64,000 nucleotides of DNA from Salegentibacter_A chungangensis (GCF_042678405.1 NZ_JBHTLI010000001.1:1922001-1986000); one strand, 5' to 3'; shown: positions 35,849 through 44,112, numbered from the stretch's first letter. The notes: generated from the letters alone by a model not told the origin. Numbers and translations are program-made.

Positions 35849-36640
35849 ATGGATGAGAATAAGATCATAAAAGAGATTAAAGCACAAAAGAATCTTCCAA
35901 ACCTGAAATTGAAGATCAAGAGGGATACTGAGGCTTTTACAAACAAACTTTTCTGTACCTTATTTGATGAAGATACTGAAGTCGAATCTAATATAAAGGA
36001 ACTGGGTACAGACTTTGAAAAACTGGCCGATCTGGTGTGCTGGAAACCAGATGCACCCTGCCGTGAACTTTGGGGCAAATATCTGGAGCATTTGCCGGCT
36101 ATTCTTAAAAAACTTAATTGCGATGCCAACGCAATTGCAGAGAATGATCCTGCGGCGAATTCAGTAGAAGAAGTTTATCTTTCTTATCCTGGATTTTTCG
36201 CCATTGCAATTTACAGGCTTAGTCACGAGCTTTATAAATTCGGACTTCCGCTTGTTCCCCGGTTAATGACAGAATATGCCCACCGTCTTACGGGAACAGA
36301 TATAAACCCTGGCGCAACCATCGGCACTCCATTTTTTATTGATCACGCAACGGGAGTGGTTATAGGGGAAACAGCACTTATTAAGGATAATGTGAAGCTT
36401 TATCAAGGTGTTACTCTAGGAGCACTTTATGTAGATCGGAATCTTAGAAGTGTGAAGAGGCATCCTACTATAGAAAAGAATGTGACTATTTATGCCAACG
36501 CGACTATTCTCGGGGGAGAGACCATAATCGGAGAGAACAGTGTGATAGGGGGGAACGTATGGCTAACCGCTTCGGTTCCTGCAAATTCTATGGTTTCTCA
36601 TAAACCTCAGATCAATATCAAAAAGAATAATAATGAATAA
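35849..36640 (+). CDS. cysE: Serine O-acetyltransferase
   Basis: The first enzyme of cysteine synthesis: it acetylates L-serine with acetyl-CoA to O-acetylserine. The 263-residue protein has an N-terminal helical domain and a C-terminal left-handed beta-helix of hexapeptide repeats (GATIGTPFFIDHATGVVIGETALI, VKLYQGVTLGALY, VTIYANATILGG). The catalytic His-Asp region is in FIDHATG. It is of the EpsC-like form. The next gene, cysM, overlaps it by 8 bp, so the two enzymes of the pathway are made together. Confidence 0.94.
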   Translation: MDENKIIKEIKAQKNLPNLKLKIKRDTEAFTNKLFCTLFDEDTEVESNIKELGTDFEKLADLVCWKPDAPCRELWGKYLEHLPAILKKLNCDANAIAENDPAANSVEEVYLSYPGFFAIAIYRLSHELYKFGLPLVPRLMTEYAHRLTGTDINPGATIGTPFFIDHATGVVIGETALIKDNVKLYQGVTLGALYVDRNLRSVKRHPTIEKNVTIYANATILGGETIIGENSVIGGNVWLTASVPANSMVSHKPQINIKKNNNE

Positions 36641-37526
36641 TAAAGACGAATCTATTTTAGGCTTAATTGGAAACACTCCGCTTGTAAAAGCCCGGAGTCT
36701 TGTTGATAACCCAAATGTTGAGCTATATTTTAAGCTGGAAGGGCAGAATCCTGGAGGAAGCGTAAAGGACCGTCCGGCTTATAATATGATAAAAAGCGCT
36801 CTGGAAAGAGGTGATATCAGTAGTAAGACTAAGATTATAGAAGCTACAAGCGGTAATACCGGGATTGCCCTGGCAATGATCGCCGGGATGTTCAAGCTGG
36901 ATATAGAGCTTGTAATGCCCGAAAACTCTACCATAGAGAGGGTACAGACAATGCGGGCTTACGGTGCAAAAGTAACACTGACCGATGCCGATGGTGGGAT
37001 TGAAGGATCCAGAGATTATGCTGAAGCCAAGATGAAGAAGGAGGGAATGTATATGATCAATCAGTTCTCTAATGATGATAACTGGAAAGCTCATTATAAA
37101 ACAACGGGGCCGGAGATTTGGAATGATACCCATAAAAAGATCACACATTTTGTGTCCTCAATGGGAACGACCGGAACAATTATGGGCACTTCCACCTATC
37201 TTAAAGAAAAAAGCCGGGATATCAGGATCGTTGGGGTTCAGCCAACAGATAATTCAAGGATACCGGGGATAAGAAAATGGCCTGAGGCCTACTTGCCTAA
37301 GATATTTAAACCTGAAAAGGTAGATCGCGTGCTTGAAGTAAGTGAAGAAGATGCTAAAAAGATGAGCCAGAGACTGGCAAGAGAAGAAGGTATCTTTGCC
37401 GGAATGAGTAGTGGAGGTGCTGCAGCTGCAGCTGTAAGGCTGTGTAACGAGCTTGAGAAAGGAGTTGTGGTTAGTATAGTTTGTGATCGTGGAGACCGGT
37501 ACCTTTCATCAGACTTATTTCAATAA
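36633..37526 (+). CDS. cysM: Cysteine synthase (O-acetylserine sulfhydrylase B type)
   Basis: A PLP enzyme that exchanges the acetate of O-acetylserine for sulfide, giving L-cysteine. The PLP lysine is Lys45 in PGGSVKDRPAYNM. The substrate loop is in EATSGNTGIALA and the phosphate-binding loop in SSMGTTGTIMGT. At 297 aa and with R-rich NSRIPGIRKWPEAY it fits CysM better than CysK. The ATG lies inside the end of cysE. Confidence 0.94.
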   Translation: MNNKDESILGLIGNTPLVKARSLVDNPNVELYFKLEGQNPGGSVKDRPAYNMIKSALERGDISSKTKIIEATSGNTGIALAMIAGMFKLDIELVMPENSTIERVQTMRAYGAKVTLTDADGGIEGSRDYAEAKMKKEGMYMINQFSNDDNWKAHYKTTGPEIWNDTHKKITHFVSSMGTTGTIMGTSTYLKEKSRDIRIVGVQPTDNSRIPGIRKWPEAYLPKIFKPEKVDRVLEVSEEDAKKMSQRLAREEGIFAGMSSGGAAAAAVRLCNELEKGVVVSIVCDRGDRYLSSDLFQ

Positions 37527-37527
37527 A

Positions 37528-37558
37528 AAAAGGGCTAATCTGAAGTAATTCAGATTAG
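37528..37558 (-). terminator. Intrinsic terminator for the 37589 gene, possibly also for cysM
   Basis: CTAATCTGAA, loop GTAA, TTCAGATTAG. The A-run left of the stem gives a strong T-run only on the minus strand, so it chiefly serves the minus-strand gene. Confidence 0.75.
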
Positions 37559-37588
37559 TCCTCCCCTTTAGGTTTGGTTTGCCAAATA

Positions 37589-38149
37589 CTAATTAGATGC
37601 TAAACCTTCATTAAACTTTCTGGGGCCCAGATCGATCTTAACATTTTTTCTTTTATTTCCGTCAGCCAGTTTCACCTTATAATATTCTTTGGTGATATCC
37701 CATTCATTGGAAATGGCTACGTGCCTGTTCTTAACGATCTGCCAGCCAGGATTAGACTTCGCTATATCTACGATCATCTGATAGGGTAGGGCTATATTTT
37801 TGAAATCGGAATAGCTGGAAAGAAGATTCCCTTCTTTATCATATTCAGCATCCAGAAATCCTTTTCCGGTTCTGAAATTTACCTCATAGCTAATAAAGTC
37901 TGAATCTGCATTAGCTTCAATGAACTGGTAAATGTCAAAATTCTCTCTGACGAAAACCAAAGGATTTTCAGCAAATTCGCCGGCATAATTTTCAGAAACC
38001 ACAATACTTAATGAGTTGGTATTAGGATCTAAAATTAAAGATTCCGGAGAATAAGTCATTTTTAGTTCTTCTAAACGAACAACTTTTTGAGCCTGTGCCG
38101 AGCTAATTACAAAGCTCAAAAAAAGCACAATTAGGATGATTTTTTTCAT
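37589..38149 (-). CDS. Secreted protein of unknown function
   Basis: A 186-residue exported protein. From ATG 38149 it starts with MKKIILIVLFLSFVISSAQA, a standard signal peptide cut before QKVV. An in-frame ATG at 38176 would put nine extra residues before the signal and is less likely. The mature part is mixed alpha/beta with repeated Tyr/Asn, and shows DFISYEVNFRTGKGFLDAEYDKEGNLLSSY, reminiscent of periplasmic PepSY/BLIP-like folds. No named family is recognised. Confidence 0.75.
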   Translation of the reverse strand: MKKIILIVLFLSFVISSAQAQKVVRLEELKMTYSPESLILDPNTNSLSIVVSENYAGEFAENPLVFVRENFDIYQFIEANADSDFISYEVNFRTGKGFLDAEYDKEGNLLSSYSDFKNIALPYQMIVDIAKSNPGWQIVKNRHVAISNEWDITKEYYKVKLADGNKRKNVKIDLGPRKFNEGLASN

Positions 38150-38273
38150 AACAAATGGATTTAAATGATTAAGCAATAAAGGTACTTCTCATTATATCCA
38201 TTTAATACTACTTAAGTAGCACAAACCTTGAATTCCAGACTTTAACGCTTGTTTAAGCTTTGTATTCTTTAGT

Positions 38274-39008
38274 TTATTGTCCTGCTCTTTTTTCTATTTT
38301 ATCCAATAACAGCTGCAGATTTTTGATTTCCACTTTTTTGCGCCCCACACTTATGATTCCGTCGCTTTTAAAGTCCTGTAAATGCCTGTTCACTACGGCC
38401 CGGGTAGAACCAATGAGGTTTGCAAGCTCTTCATTGGAAAGATCATTGATCATTTCCAGTTTCTGAGATTTGTTATTGATGTTGTTCAGGATGAGTTTTG
38501 CCAGCCTGGTGGAGATATCAATAAGGGTGATGTTAGAGGCGTATTCTTCTAAGGACCTCATTTGCTTCCCCATATATTTTAACAGCGGTTTGTTTATTTC
38601 AGGATTCTGCCTTATCCATTGGCGCATCTTTTCGATAGGAATAGATAATACTTTTACATCATCCAAGGTTTCATAATAGGTATGATGTTCTACTTCATCC
38701 AAAAGACAAAGAATGTCAAAGGCATCATTTTTTGTCAAAAGATACAGGGTGAATTCTCGGCCGGTGCCGGGATCTGTCTGGTAGATCTTCAACCTTCCTG
38801 AAATTATAATATGGAATTTATATAAAGCCTTATTCTTGCTTATACTGCAGGTATATTTTGGCCATACTTCTTCTTCAAGTTCAGCTAAAAAATTTTCAAG
38901 TTTTTCGGTTGAAAGGTTACAGAACAATTCATTTTCCTGCAATGCTTTCAGGTATTTACTAAGTTTCCTTTCATTCATCATTTTAAACCTGTTATATTGG
39001 GTTGCCAT
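38274..39008 (-). CDS. Crp/Fnr-family transcriptional regulator
   Basis: A 244-residue regulator. An N-terminal cyclic-nucleotide-binding-like beta barrel (about 20-135, with FHIIISGRLKIYQ and FTLYLLTKNDAFDIL) joins a long dimer helix and a Crp-type winged helix (about 165-235, NEELANLIGSTRAVVNRHLQDFKSDG). The barrel lacks the cysteine set of Fnr and the RxS phosphate-binding motif typical of cAMP binding, so the ligand is unknown. Several Met codons near the start (residues 1, 10, 11) leave the exact start open. It is transcribed alone. Confidence 0.87.
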   Translation of the reverse strand: MATQYNRFKMMNERKLSKYLKALQENELFCNLSTEKLENFLAELEEEVWPKYTCSISKNKALYKFHIIISGRLKIYQTDPGTGREFTLYLLTKNDAFDILCLLDEVEHHTYYETLDDVKVLSIPIEKMRQWIRQNPEINKPLLKYMGKQMRSLEEYASNITLIDISTRLAKLILNNINNKSQKLEMINDLSNEELANLIGSTRAVVNRHLQDFKSDGIISVGRKKVEIKNLQLLLDKIEKRAGQ

Positions 39009-39144
39009 AAAAATGGGGGGATGGATAAAGGAACTAAGTGCTATTTACAGATTGGTTAGTTTCTATAGCGAATATAAATTTAATCAATTTGCTTCTAAAT
39101 TCACTTTTCTCCCGGAATAATTTCGCCAAACCTAAGAAATCAGC

Positions 39145-39152
39145 TATTTTTG
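39145..39152 (+). promoter_or_regulatory. Bacteroidota -7 promoter element (helicase)
   Basis: TATTTTTG, an exact match, 25 nt before the helicase ATG. Confidence 0.45.
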
Positions 39153-39177
39153 CAAAATTGCAGATTTAAAAGACACT

Positions 39178-40692
39178 ATGGGGGTAGAAACATTCGGAAT
39201 AGAAGAAAAGAAAGTAGACAAACAACTTTATGGATACCAGGAAAAAGATATAGAGAAAATATTTAAGGTGATCGAGGAGAACCCCGAGCACTATAACCTT
39301 TTGTATCAGCTGCCTACAGGTGGCGGGAAGACGGTTATCTTTTCCCAAATGGTGAGGGAGTATATTCAGCGTACCCAGAAAAAGGTGCTTATCCTTACCC
39401 ACCGGATCGAACTTTGTAAGCAAACCTCAAAAATGCTTACCGATTTCGGTGTTCGTAACAAGATTATAAACAGTAAGGTTAAGGAATTGCCGGACCAGGA
39501 CCAGTATATGTGTTTTGTGGCAATGGTGGAGACACTTAATAATCGTCTTCACGACGATAAACTCGATCTTGAGGATATCGGGATGGTGATAATAGATGAG
39601 GCGCATTACAATTCTTTCAGGAAGCTTTTTAAGTTTTTTGAGAAGTGCTTTATTCTTGGGGTTACGGCCACGCCTTTAAGTTCGAACATCAAATTGCCTA
39701 TGAAGGATAATTACCGCGAACTGATCGTGGGGGACTCCATAGGCTCTCTTATTGAAAAAGGTTTCCTGGCAAGGGCAAACATCTATAGCTATAATGTTGG
39801 GTTAACCACCCTGAAAGTTGGTATGAACGGGGATTATACGGTGAAATCTTCTGAGGAGCTTTACTCCAATATTTCGATGCAGGAGAAGCTGTTGAATGCT
39901 TATTATGAACGTTCTAAAGGTAAGAAGACGCTTATCTTCAATAACGGTATTAATACTTCTATTGAAGTCTATGAGACCTTTAGAAATGCCGGGCTGCCGG
40001 TAAGACATCTGGATAATACCACCAGCAAGCAGGAACGAAAGGATATTCTTAAATGGTTTAAGAATACCCCGGATGCCATCGTGACATCGGTGAGTATACT
40101 TACCACCGGATTCGATGAACCTACGGTAGATACCATTATTCTCAACAGGGCAACCAAGTCTTTAACCCTTTATTTCCAGATGATAGGTCGTGGTTCGCGG
40201 GTGCTTCCGGGAAAATCTGAATTCACGGTGATCGATCTTGGTAATAACCTGGCAAGGTTTGGTCATTGGAGCGCTCCGGTAGACTGGAAACAGATCTTCA
40301 GGTCGCCTGATTTCTATTTTGAAAATCTTCTGAGCGATGAAGAGATAGAAAGAGAATTTAAGTATGTAATGCCTCCCGAGATACGCGAACAATTCAGCAA
40401 CACTGAGAATGTTGAATTCGATGTGGAAGAAGCCTATGACGAAGTGATCAAAAAAGGCCTGCGTTCTAAGGCTGTTTTAGAGTGGTCTATGGAGCAACAT
40501 GTAAAAATGTGTGTGGAGAACAGTGAAGATGTTTTTGATGCGCGTATCCTTGCCAAAGAGCTCAAGGACGATATCGCTTCAAGAATCAAACAATACTCAT
40601 ACTGTATCAGTAAGAGTACAAAGAACTACCGTGACTGGCTGGAGGAAGACTATTCCAGAAAGTTAAGAATGCAGATAAATAAAGAATTCTAA
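39178..40692 (+). CDS. Superfamily 2 DEAD/DEAH-box helicase (RadD/type III Res-like)
   Basis: A 504-residue SF2 helicase. Motif Q/I is YGYQEKDIEKIF with Walker A LPTGGGKT at residues 45-52. Motif II is DEAH at 140-143, motif III is TATPL, and motif VI is QMIGRGSRV. It has the size and layout of RadD/YejH-like DNA-repair helicases. No nuclease domain and no methyltransferase or restriction partner are adjacent, so a type III restriction role is unlikely. The C-terminal 120 residues are helical without a recognised domain. Monocistronic. Confidence 0.9.
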   Translation: MGVETFGIEEKKVDKQLYGYQEKDIEKIFKVIEENPEHYNLLYQLPTGGGKTVIFSQMVREYIQRTQKKVLILTHRIELCKQTSKMLTDFGVRNKIINSKVKELPDQDQYMCFVAMVETLNNRLHDDKLDLEDIGMVIIDEAHYNSFRKLFKFFEKCFILGVTATPLSSNIKLPMKDNYRELIVGDSIGSLIEKGFLARANIYSYNVGLTTLKVGMNGDYTVKSSEELYSNISMQEKLLNAYYERSKGKKTLIFNNGINTSIEVYETFRNAGLPVRHLDNTTSKQERKDILKWFKNTPDAIVTSVSILTTGFDEPTVDTIILNRATKSLTLYFQMIGRGSRVLPGKSEFTVIDLGNNLARFGHWSAPVDWKQIFRSPDFYFENLLSDEEIEREFKYVMPPEIREQFSNTENVEFDVEEAYDEVIKKGLRSKAVLEWSMEQHVKMCVENSEDVFDARILAKELKDDIASRIKQYSYCISKSTKNYRDWLEEDYSRKLRMQINKEF

Positions 40693-40718
40693 AAAAACAA
40701 TTCTTTTTAAAGTACAGA

Positions 40719-40750
40719 GAAGGAGCAAGACGTTAGTTTTGCTCCTTTTT
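40719..40750 (+). terminator. Intrinsic terminator of the helicase gene, overlapping the 3' end of the PBP gene
   Basis: AAGGAGCAA and TTGCTCCTT enclose a 10-nt loop, followed by TTTTGT. The right arm lies within the last codons of the converging PBP gene. Confidence 0.7.
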
Positions 40751-43039
40751 GTCTTTTTTACCGAATAGTCTCTGGAAGAAGCCTTTCTTCTTTTTCTTTT
40801 CTTTCTTTTCGGGTTTCCTGTTATCTTCAGAACCTCCAAAAAGGCGTTTAAAGAATCCGTCGCGTTTTTGCGCTTCACAATCCATTAATTCCCGCACTTC
40901 AGTGGAAGGGGAACGGAACCTGGCTCCTGTGATCTCATTGAACCTGCCATCCTGATTCATTTTTTGCATCAGCCTGGCAAAGATTGGTAAGGCCGAATTT
41001 GCACCCTGGCCAATGGCAGTATTCCTGAAACCAATCCTGTGATCGTCAGAGCCTACCCAGGTTACGGTAACCAGCTTTGGGGTGATCCCCACAAACCAGC
41101 CATCCTTATTATCCTGGGTGGTTCCTGTTTTTCCCGCCATATCATTGCGCAGGCCATATCTGCTTCTAAGTCTCGCGGCGGTTCCTTTATTAACCGTAGA
41201 CTTCAGCATTTCTATCATTATCTGCCTGTTGGTTTCTGAAAAGGCTCTTTCAGACTTCACCTGCGGCTCGAATTCTGCCAGTAAATTCCCGTTTCCATCT
41301 TTGATCCTGGTGATGTAAAATGTTTTGCTCGGCCTGCTTTGGTTAACGAAACTGGTGTAAGCCTCTGCCAGTTCCTCCAGTTTTATTGAAGCGGTTCCTA
41401 GGGCTATGGATGGTACTGCAGGAAGCTCCGAATTGATTCCCATTTCCTGGGCCTGCCGGATTACGTTATTGATTCCTGCCCTCATCAGGACTTTTACCGC
41501 AATGGTGTTCATAGAATTGCTGAGGGCCGTTTCCATATTATAATTCATATCAGGATCGGTTTCTTCCGAAGAGGCATTGCTGGGCGTCCAGCCTTCATCA
41601 TAGGTAACTTCCCTTCCCGAGAAATAAGTGCAGGGCTCTATGCCTTGTTCCAGGGCAGTGGTGTAGACTATCGGCTTAAAAGTAGACCCAACCTGTCTTT
41701 TACTTTGGGAAACGTGATCATACTGGAAATACCGGAAATCTATTCCGCCTACCCAGGCTCTTACCTTTCCGGTTGATGGTTCTACCGAAAGCATTCCCGA
41801 ATTCAGGAATTTCAGGTAATGGGTTACACTGTCTATTACGCTTACATTCCGGGTTTCGGTGCCTTCGTAGTCAAAGAGCTCAACAGGCCTGGTCTTCTTC
41901 AGCTCCTTCATTATCTCCGCCTCACTCAGTCCTTCCTTTTGAAGGTTTTGATAGGCTGAAGTCTTCTTTACCGCGTCTTCCACGATCTTTTTATTCCTGA
42001 TCCAAGGGGCGTACTTCCCATAGGACTTCTCGTGTTGCTGCTGTAATTCAGACATATGCTCATACATAGCCTCCTCGGCCAGTTTTTGCATTTCATAATC
42101 CAGGGTGGTCTGAACAATTAGCCCGTCCCGGTAGATGTTGTATTTTTTTCCGTCTTTATTTTTAAGAGTATCCAGGATCTTGCTCACATCCTTTCTTACC
42201 TGTTCCCTGAAGTAGGGTGCAAGACCCTTATTGTGGCTGTAACTTTTATAATCGAGAATTAGGTCGGTATTCTTGGCATCTTCCACTTGAGCTTCAGTCA
42301 GGTAATCATATTTACCCATCTGGACGAGCACCACATCGCGACGCAACCTGCTTCTTTCAGGAAAGATGCGGGGATTGTAATAGTGTGAAGCTTTCAGCAT
42401 ACCCACAAGTACAGCGGCCTCTTCAAGGCTTAGGTCTTTGGTGTGTTTGTTGAAGAACTTCATTGAAGCACTTTCTATCCCGAAGGTGTTGTCGCTAAAA
42501 GGAACGGTATTAAAATAAAGCGTGATGATCTCCTTTTTGGAATAGATCTCTTCCAGGCGTTTGGCTATAATGGCTTCCTGTACCTTATTGATTACGATCC
42601 CGAAGGCCCCATAATCTTTACGGCCGTATAGGTTTTTGGCAAGCTGAAGGGTAATTGTGCTCCCGCCACCTGAAGATTCGTCCTGCAGGAGGATGGTCTT
42701 AAAAAACACCCTGAGCAGGCTCCGGTTATCTATTCCGTCGTGTTCATAAAAACGGGCGTCTTCGGTAGCTATTAAGGCTTCAATAAGGTGTTCCGGAAAC
42801 TGATCGTAGTTTATTGGCTGCCTGTCGTAGATATAGAATTTTCCTATAAGTTCTCCATCCTTTGCAAGGACCTGTGTGGCCTTGTTTTGTTCCAGCTCTT
42901 TAAGTTCAACGGAGGTTGGTAATTTTCCCCAGGCGCCAAAATATATACTGGCAAAGAATAACAACCCTAAGGCTATTAAACTTAAAAGTATGATTACGGC
43001 CTTTTTGAAGACAGGCGACTTTTTGATTTTTGAAAGCAT
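40733..43039 (-). CDS. Class A penicillin-binding protein (PBP1A-type transglycosylase/transpeptidase)
   Basis: A 768-residue bifunctional peptidoglycan synthase. One membrane anchor (about 10-32) is followed by a GT51 transglycosylase domain with the catalytic Glu in ALIATEDARFYEHDGID and GGSTITLQLAKN. The transpeptidase domain has the active Ser in GSTFKPIVY (SxxK), the SxN triad as SNSMN, and KTGTT. The C-terminal 45 residues are unusual: two copies of GFF(K/Q)RLFG flank a Lys-rich stretch, a tail probably on the periplasmic side that may bind the wall or membrane. It builds and crosslinks glycan strands. No division or morphogene cluster is adjacent. Confidence 0.93.
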   Translation of the reverse strand: MLSKIKKSPVFKKAVIILLSLIALGLLFFASIYFGAWGKLPTSVELKELEQNKATQVLAKDGELIGKFYIYDRQPINYDQFPEHLIEALIATEDARFYEHDGIDNRSLLRVFFKTILLQDESSGGGSTITLQLAKNLYGRKDYGAFGIVINKVQEAIIAKRLEEIYSKKEIITLYFNTVPFSDNTFGIESASMKFFNKHTKDLSLEEAAVLVGMLKASHYYNPRIFPERSRLRRDVVLVQMGKYDYLTEAQVEDAKNTDLILDYKSYSHNKGLAPYFREQVRKDVSKILDTLKNKDGKKYNIYRDGLIVQTTLDYEMQKLAEEAMYEHMSELQQQHEKSYGKYAPWIRNKKIVEDAVKKTSAYQNLQKEGLSEAEIMKELKKTRPVELFDYEGTETRNVSVIDSVTHYLKFLNSGMLSVEPSTGKVRAWVGGIDFRYFQYDHVSQSKRQVGSTFKPIVYTTALEQGIEPCTYFSGREVTYDEGWTPSNASSEETDPDMNYNMETALSNSMNTIAVKVLMRAGINNVIRQAQEMGINSELPAVPSIALGTASIKLEELAEAYTSFVNQSRPSKTFYITRIKDGNGNLLAEFEPQVKSERAFSETNRQIMIEMLKSTVNKGTAARLRSRYGLRNDMAGKTGTTQDNKDGWFVGITPKLVTVTWVGSDDHRIGFRNTAIGQGANSALPIFARLMQKMNQDGRFNEITGARFRSPSTEVRELMDCEAQKRDGFFKRLFGGSEDNRKPEKKEKKKKKGFFQRLFGKKDKKEQN

Positions 43040-43137
43040 AACACAAGTTAGGTGTTACAAATAAACAAATACTTGTATTTACCTGACTCTGCATTAAGTG
43101 TATTTTAAGGAATTTTAAGAGAAGAGAAAGAAATTAT

Positions 43138-43176
43138 AAAAAAATTAGCCGGCTACTTTTTCAAAGTGCCGGCTGC
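43138..43176 (-). terminator. Intrinsic terminator closing the short-peptide array
   Basis: On the minus strand AGCCGGC then ACTTT, loop GAA, AAAGT then GCCGGCT (one bulged base), followed by AATTTTTTT. It lies 36 bp after the last short gene and is the first terminator downstream of all four. Confidence 0.8.
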
Positions 43177-43211
43177 TTAGGGGGACGTGAACATACGATT
43201 CGCTTTTTGAT

Positions 43212-43346
43212 TATACTGCGTGTCTTCTTCGGTTGTACCAGTTTCCGTGAGAGGAAGAGTTGTTTTGATGAAGGAAACTTCTTTTGTGGGTTAAACCTTC
43301 CTTTGTATTTCCGAAGTTCTGAATGATGCTTTCAAGGGTTTTCATA
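43212..43346 (-). CDS. Short paralogous basic peptide 1 (44 aa) of a tandem array
   Basis: An unrecognised 44-residue peptide, fourth in transcription order. It starts MKTLESIIQNFG, almost the same as peptide 2 (LETIIQNFG), then KEG-LTH. The shared core is Lys21-Arg22-Ser23-Phe24-Leu25, and the conserved Trp is Trp36, in GNWYNRR. Net charge is about +5 without counting His; there is no Cys, no signal peptide and no membrane helix. The Phe-to-Trp distance is 12 residues, as in the other three copies. There is no Shine-Dalgarno, as usual in this phylum. Four related frames side by side make chance very unlikely. Function unknown. Confidence 0.72.
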
Positions 43347-43388
43347 ATGTTGTGTTTTATTGATTAATGAATTATTTGAATGTTCTCT

Positions 43389-43523
43389 CAGGCATATTGT
43401 CGGTGGTTATACCAACTGCTCCTGCTGTCTGTCTTCTTGGTATTTAAGAAGGCTTTCCTATGGGTTAAACCTCCTTCTTTTGCTGCTCCAAAATTCTGGA
43501 TTATTGTTTCTAATGGTCTCATA
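43389..43523 (-). CDS. Short paralogous basic peptide 2 (44 aa) of a tandem array
   Basis: An unrecognised 44-residue peptide. It starts MRPLETIIQNFGAAKEGG, then the core His21-Arg22-Lys23-Ala24-Phe25-Leu26 and the C-terminal motif Ser33-Arg34-Ser35-Ser36-Trp37-Tyr38-Asn39. It links the two subtypes: its N-terminal half is like peptide 1, while its SRSSW is identical to peptides 3 and 4. Net charge about +5, no Cys. It ends 42 bp upstream of peptide 1. Function unknown. Confidence 0.75.
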
Positions 43524-43554
43524 ACTGAAAAATTTATATGTTGAACTATAGGCT

Positions 43555-43668
43555 TATAGAGTGGATCTTCCTCTGCTTAACCAGCTACTTCTGCTGTTTG
43601 AAGGTGTTGCACCCATAAAAGATCTGCGTTGTACGATTCCTGATTCTGAATTTCTTAGCGTTTTCATT
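43555..43668 (-). CDS. Short paralogous basic peptide 3 (37 aa) of a tandem array
   Basis: An unrecognised 37-residue peptide. Its first 18 residues, MKTLRNSESGIVQRRSFM, are identical to those of peptide 4, and both share NSRSSWL at 24-30. The core is Arg14-Arg15-Ser16-Phe17-Met18 and Trp29 lies 12 residues after Phe17. It differs from peptide 4 mainly at 19-23 and in the last six residues. Net charge about +6; no Cys. The non-coding leader just before the start (12 bases, TAAAATTTTTGG as read on the plus strand) is also shared with peptide 4. Confidence 0.78.
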
Positions 43669-43710
43669 GTCTAAAATTTTTGGTGTTTATTAAAAGGTTT
43701 TTTTTGTTCT

Positions 43711-43824
43711 TAAAGCACAAAACTGTTTCTGTTTAACCAGCTGCTTCTGCTGTTTCCTGGTTGTGAATTCATAAAAGATCTGCGTTGCACAATTCCTGAT
43801 TCTGAGTTTCTTAAGGTTTTCATC
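43711..43824 (-). CDS. Short paralogous basic peptide 4 (37 aa), first in the tandem array
   Basis: An unrecognised 37-residue peptide, first in transcription order. Its N-terminal 18 residues equal those of peptide 3. The core is Arg14-Arg15-Ser16-Phe17-Met18, with NSRSSWLNR at 24-32. Net charge about +5; no Cys. The substitutions relative to peptide 3 include silent third-position changes (ACG/ACC, CTA/TTA, ATC/ATT, GTA/GTG), which is what selection on the protein would leave. A -7-like TACCTTTT lies 69 nt upstream at 43893. Confidence 0.78.
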
Positions 43825-44112
43825 GTATTAAAATTTTTGGTTTCTATTATAAAGACGCCTGAAGTTTAGGTATGTTACAGTACTATGCATAAAAAGGTAC
43901 TAAATTAACATATCTTTAACTTTTAAACGGTTGAAATACAGTGATTAAGCCTTGTTTTGATAGCATTCTAAGGCAGAGCATCCTGGTATGGTTCGCATAA
44001 AAGTTAATTTTCTATAAAACATTTGGTAGTAAGTAATAATCCCGCTTCCTTAGAAAGAGAAATAGGACAAGTATTTTCCTGATTATCAAAATTAACTTTA
44101 CGATCGGTTGTT
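43825..44112. other. AT-rich upstream region between the peptide array and the SdiA-regulated-like gene
   Basis: 288 bp without a convincing gene. For the array (minus strand) TACCTTTT at 43893-43900 fits 7 of 8 bases of the -7 consensus. For the plus-strand gene at 44113, TAACTTTA at 44093-44100 fits 7 of 8. I see no strong -33 TTG for either, and no stable hairpin. Confidence 0.4.

Larger units (their letters stand above)
43212..43824 (-). repeat. Four-copy tandem array of paralogous short genes
   Basis: The four short genes are separated by 42, 31 and 42 bp. Copies 3 and 4 are repeats of about 155 bp that include part of the leader; copies 1 and 2 are an older pair. The repetition is strongest in codons, not in the spacers. 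Confidence 0.75.

Noticed and set aside
38836..39120. 94-codon plus-strand frame over the start of the Crp/Fnr gene.
   Set aside because: Mostly antisense to the regulator, no motif, no promoter.
39178..40692. Helicase as the Res subunit of a type III restriction system or a defence island.
   Set aside because: No methyltransferase, nuclease or other defence gene nearby; neighbours are ordinary housekeeping genes.
43212..43824. The repeated short units could be a CRISPR array or another non-coding repeat.
   Set aside because: Repeats are not of constant length and are strongest at codon level with third-base changes; each unit has start, stop and conserved motif spacing in protein, and spacers are not unique-length.
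43212..43824. Short peptides as ordinary bacteriocin or RiPP precursors.
   Set aside because: No GG leader, no Cys, no transporter, cyclase or immunity gene next to them; I leave the class open.
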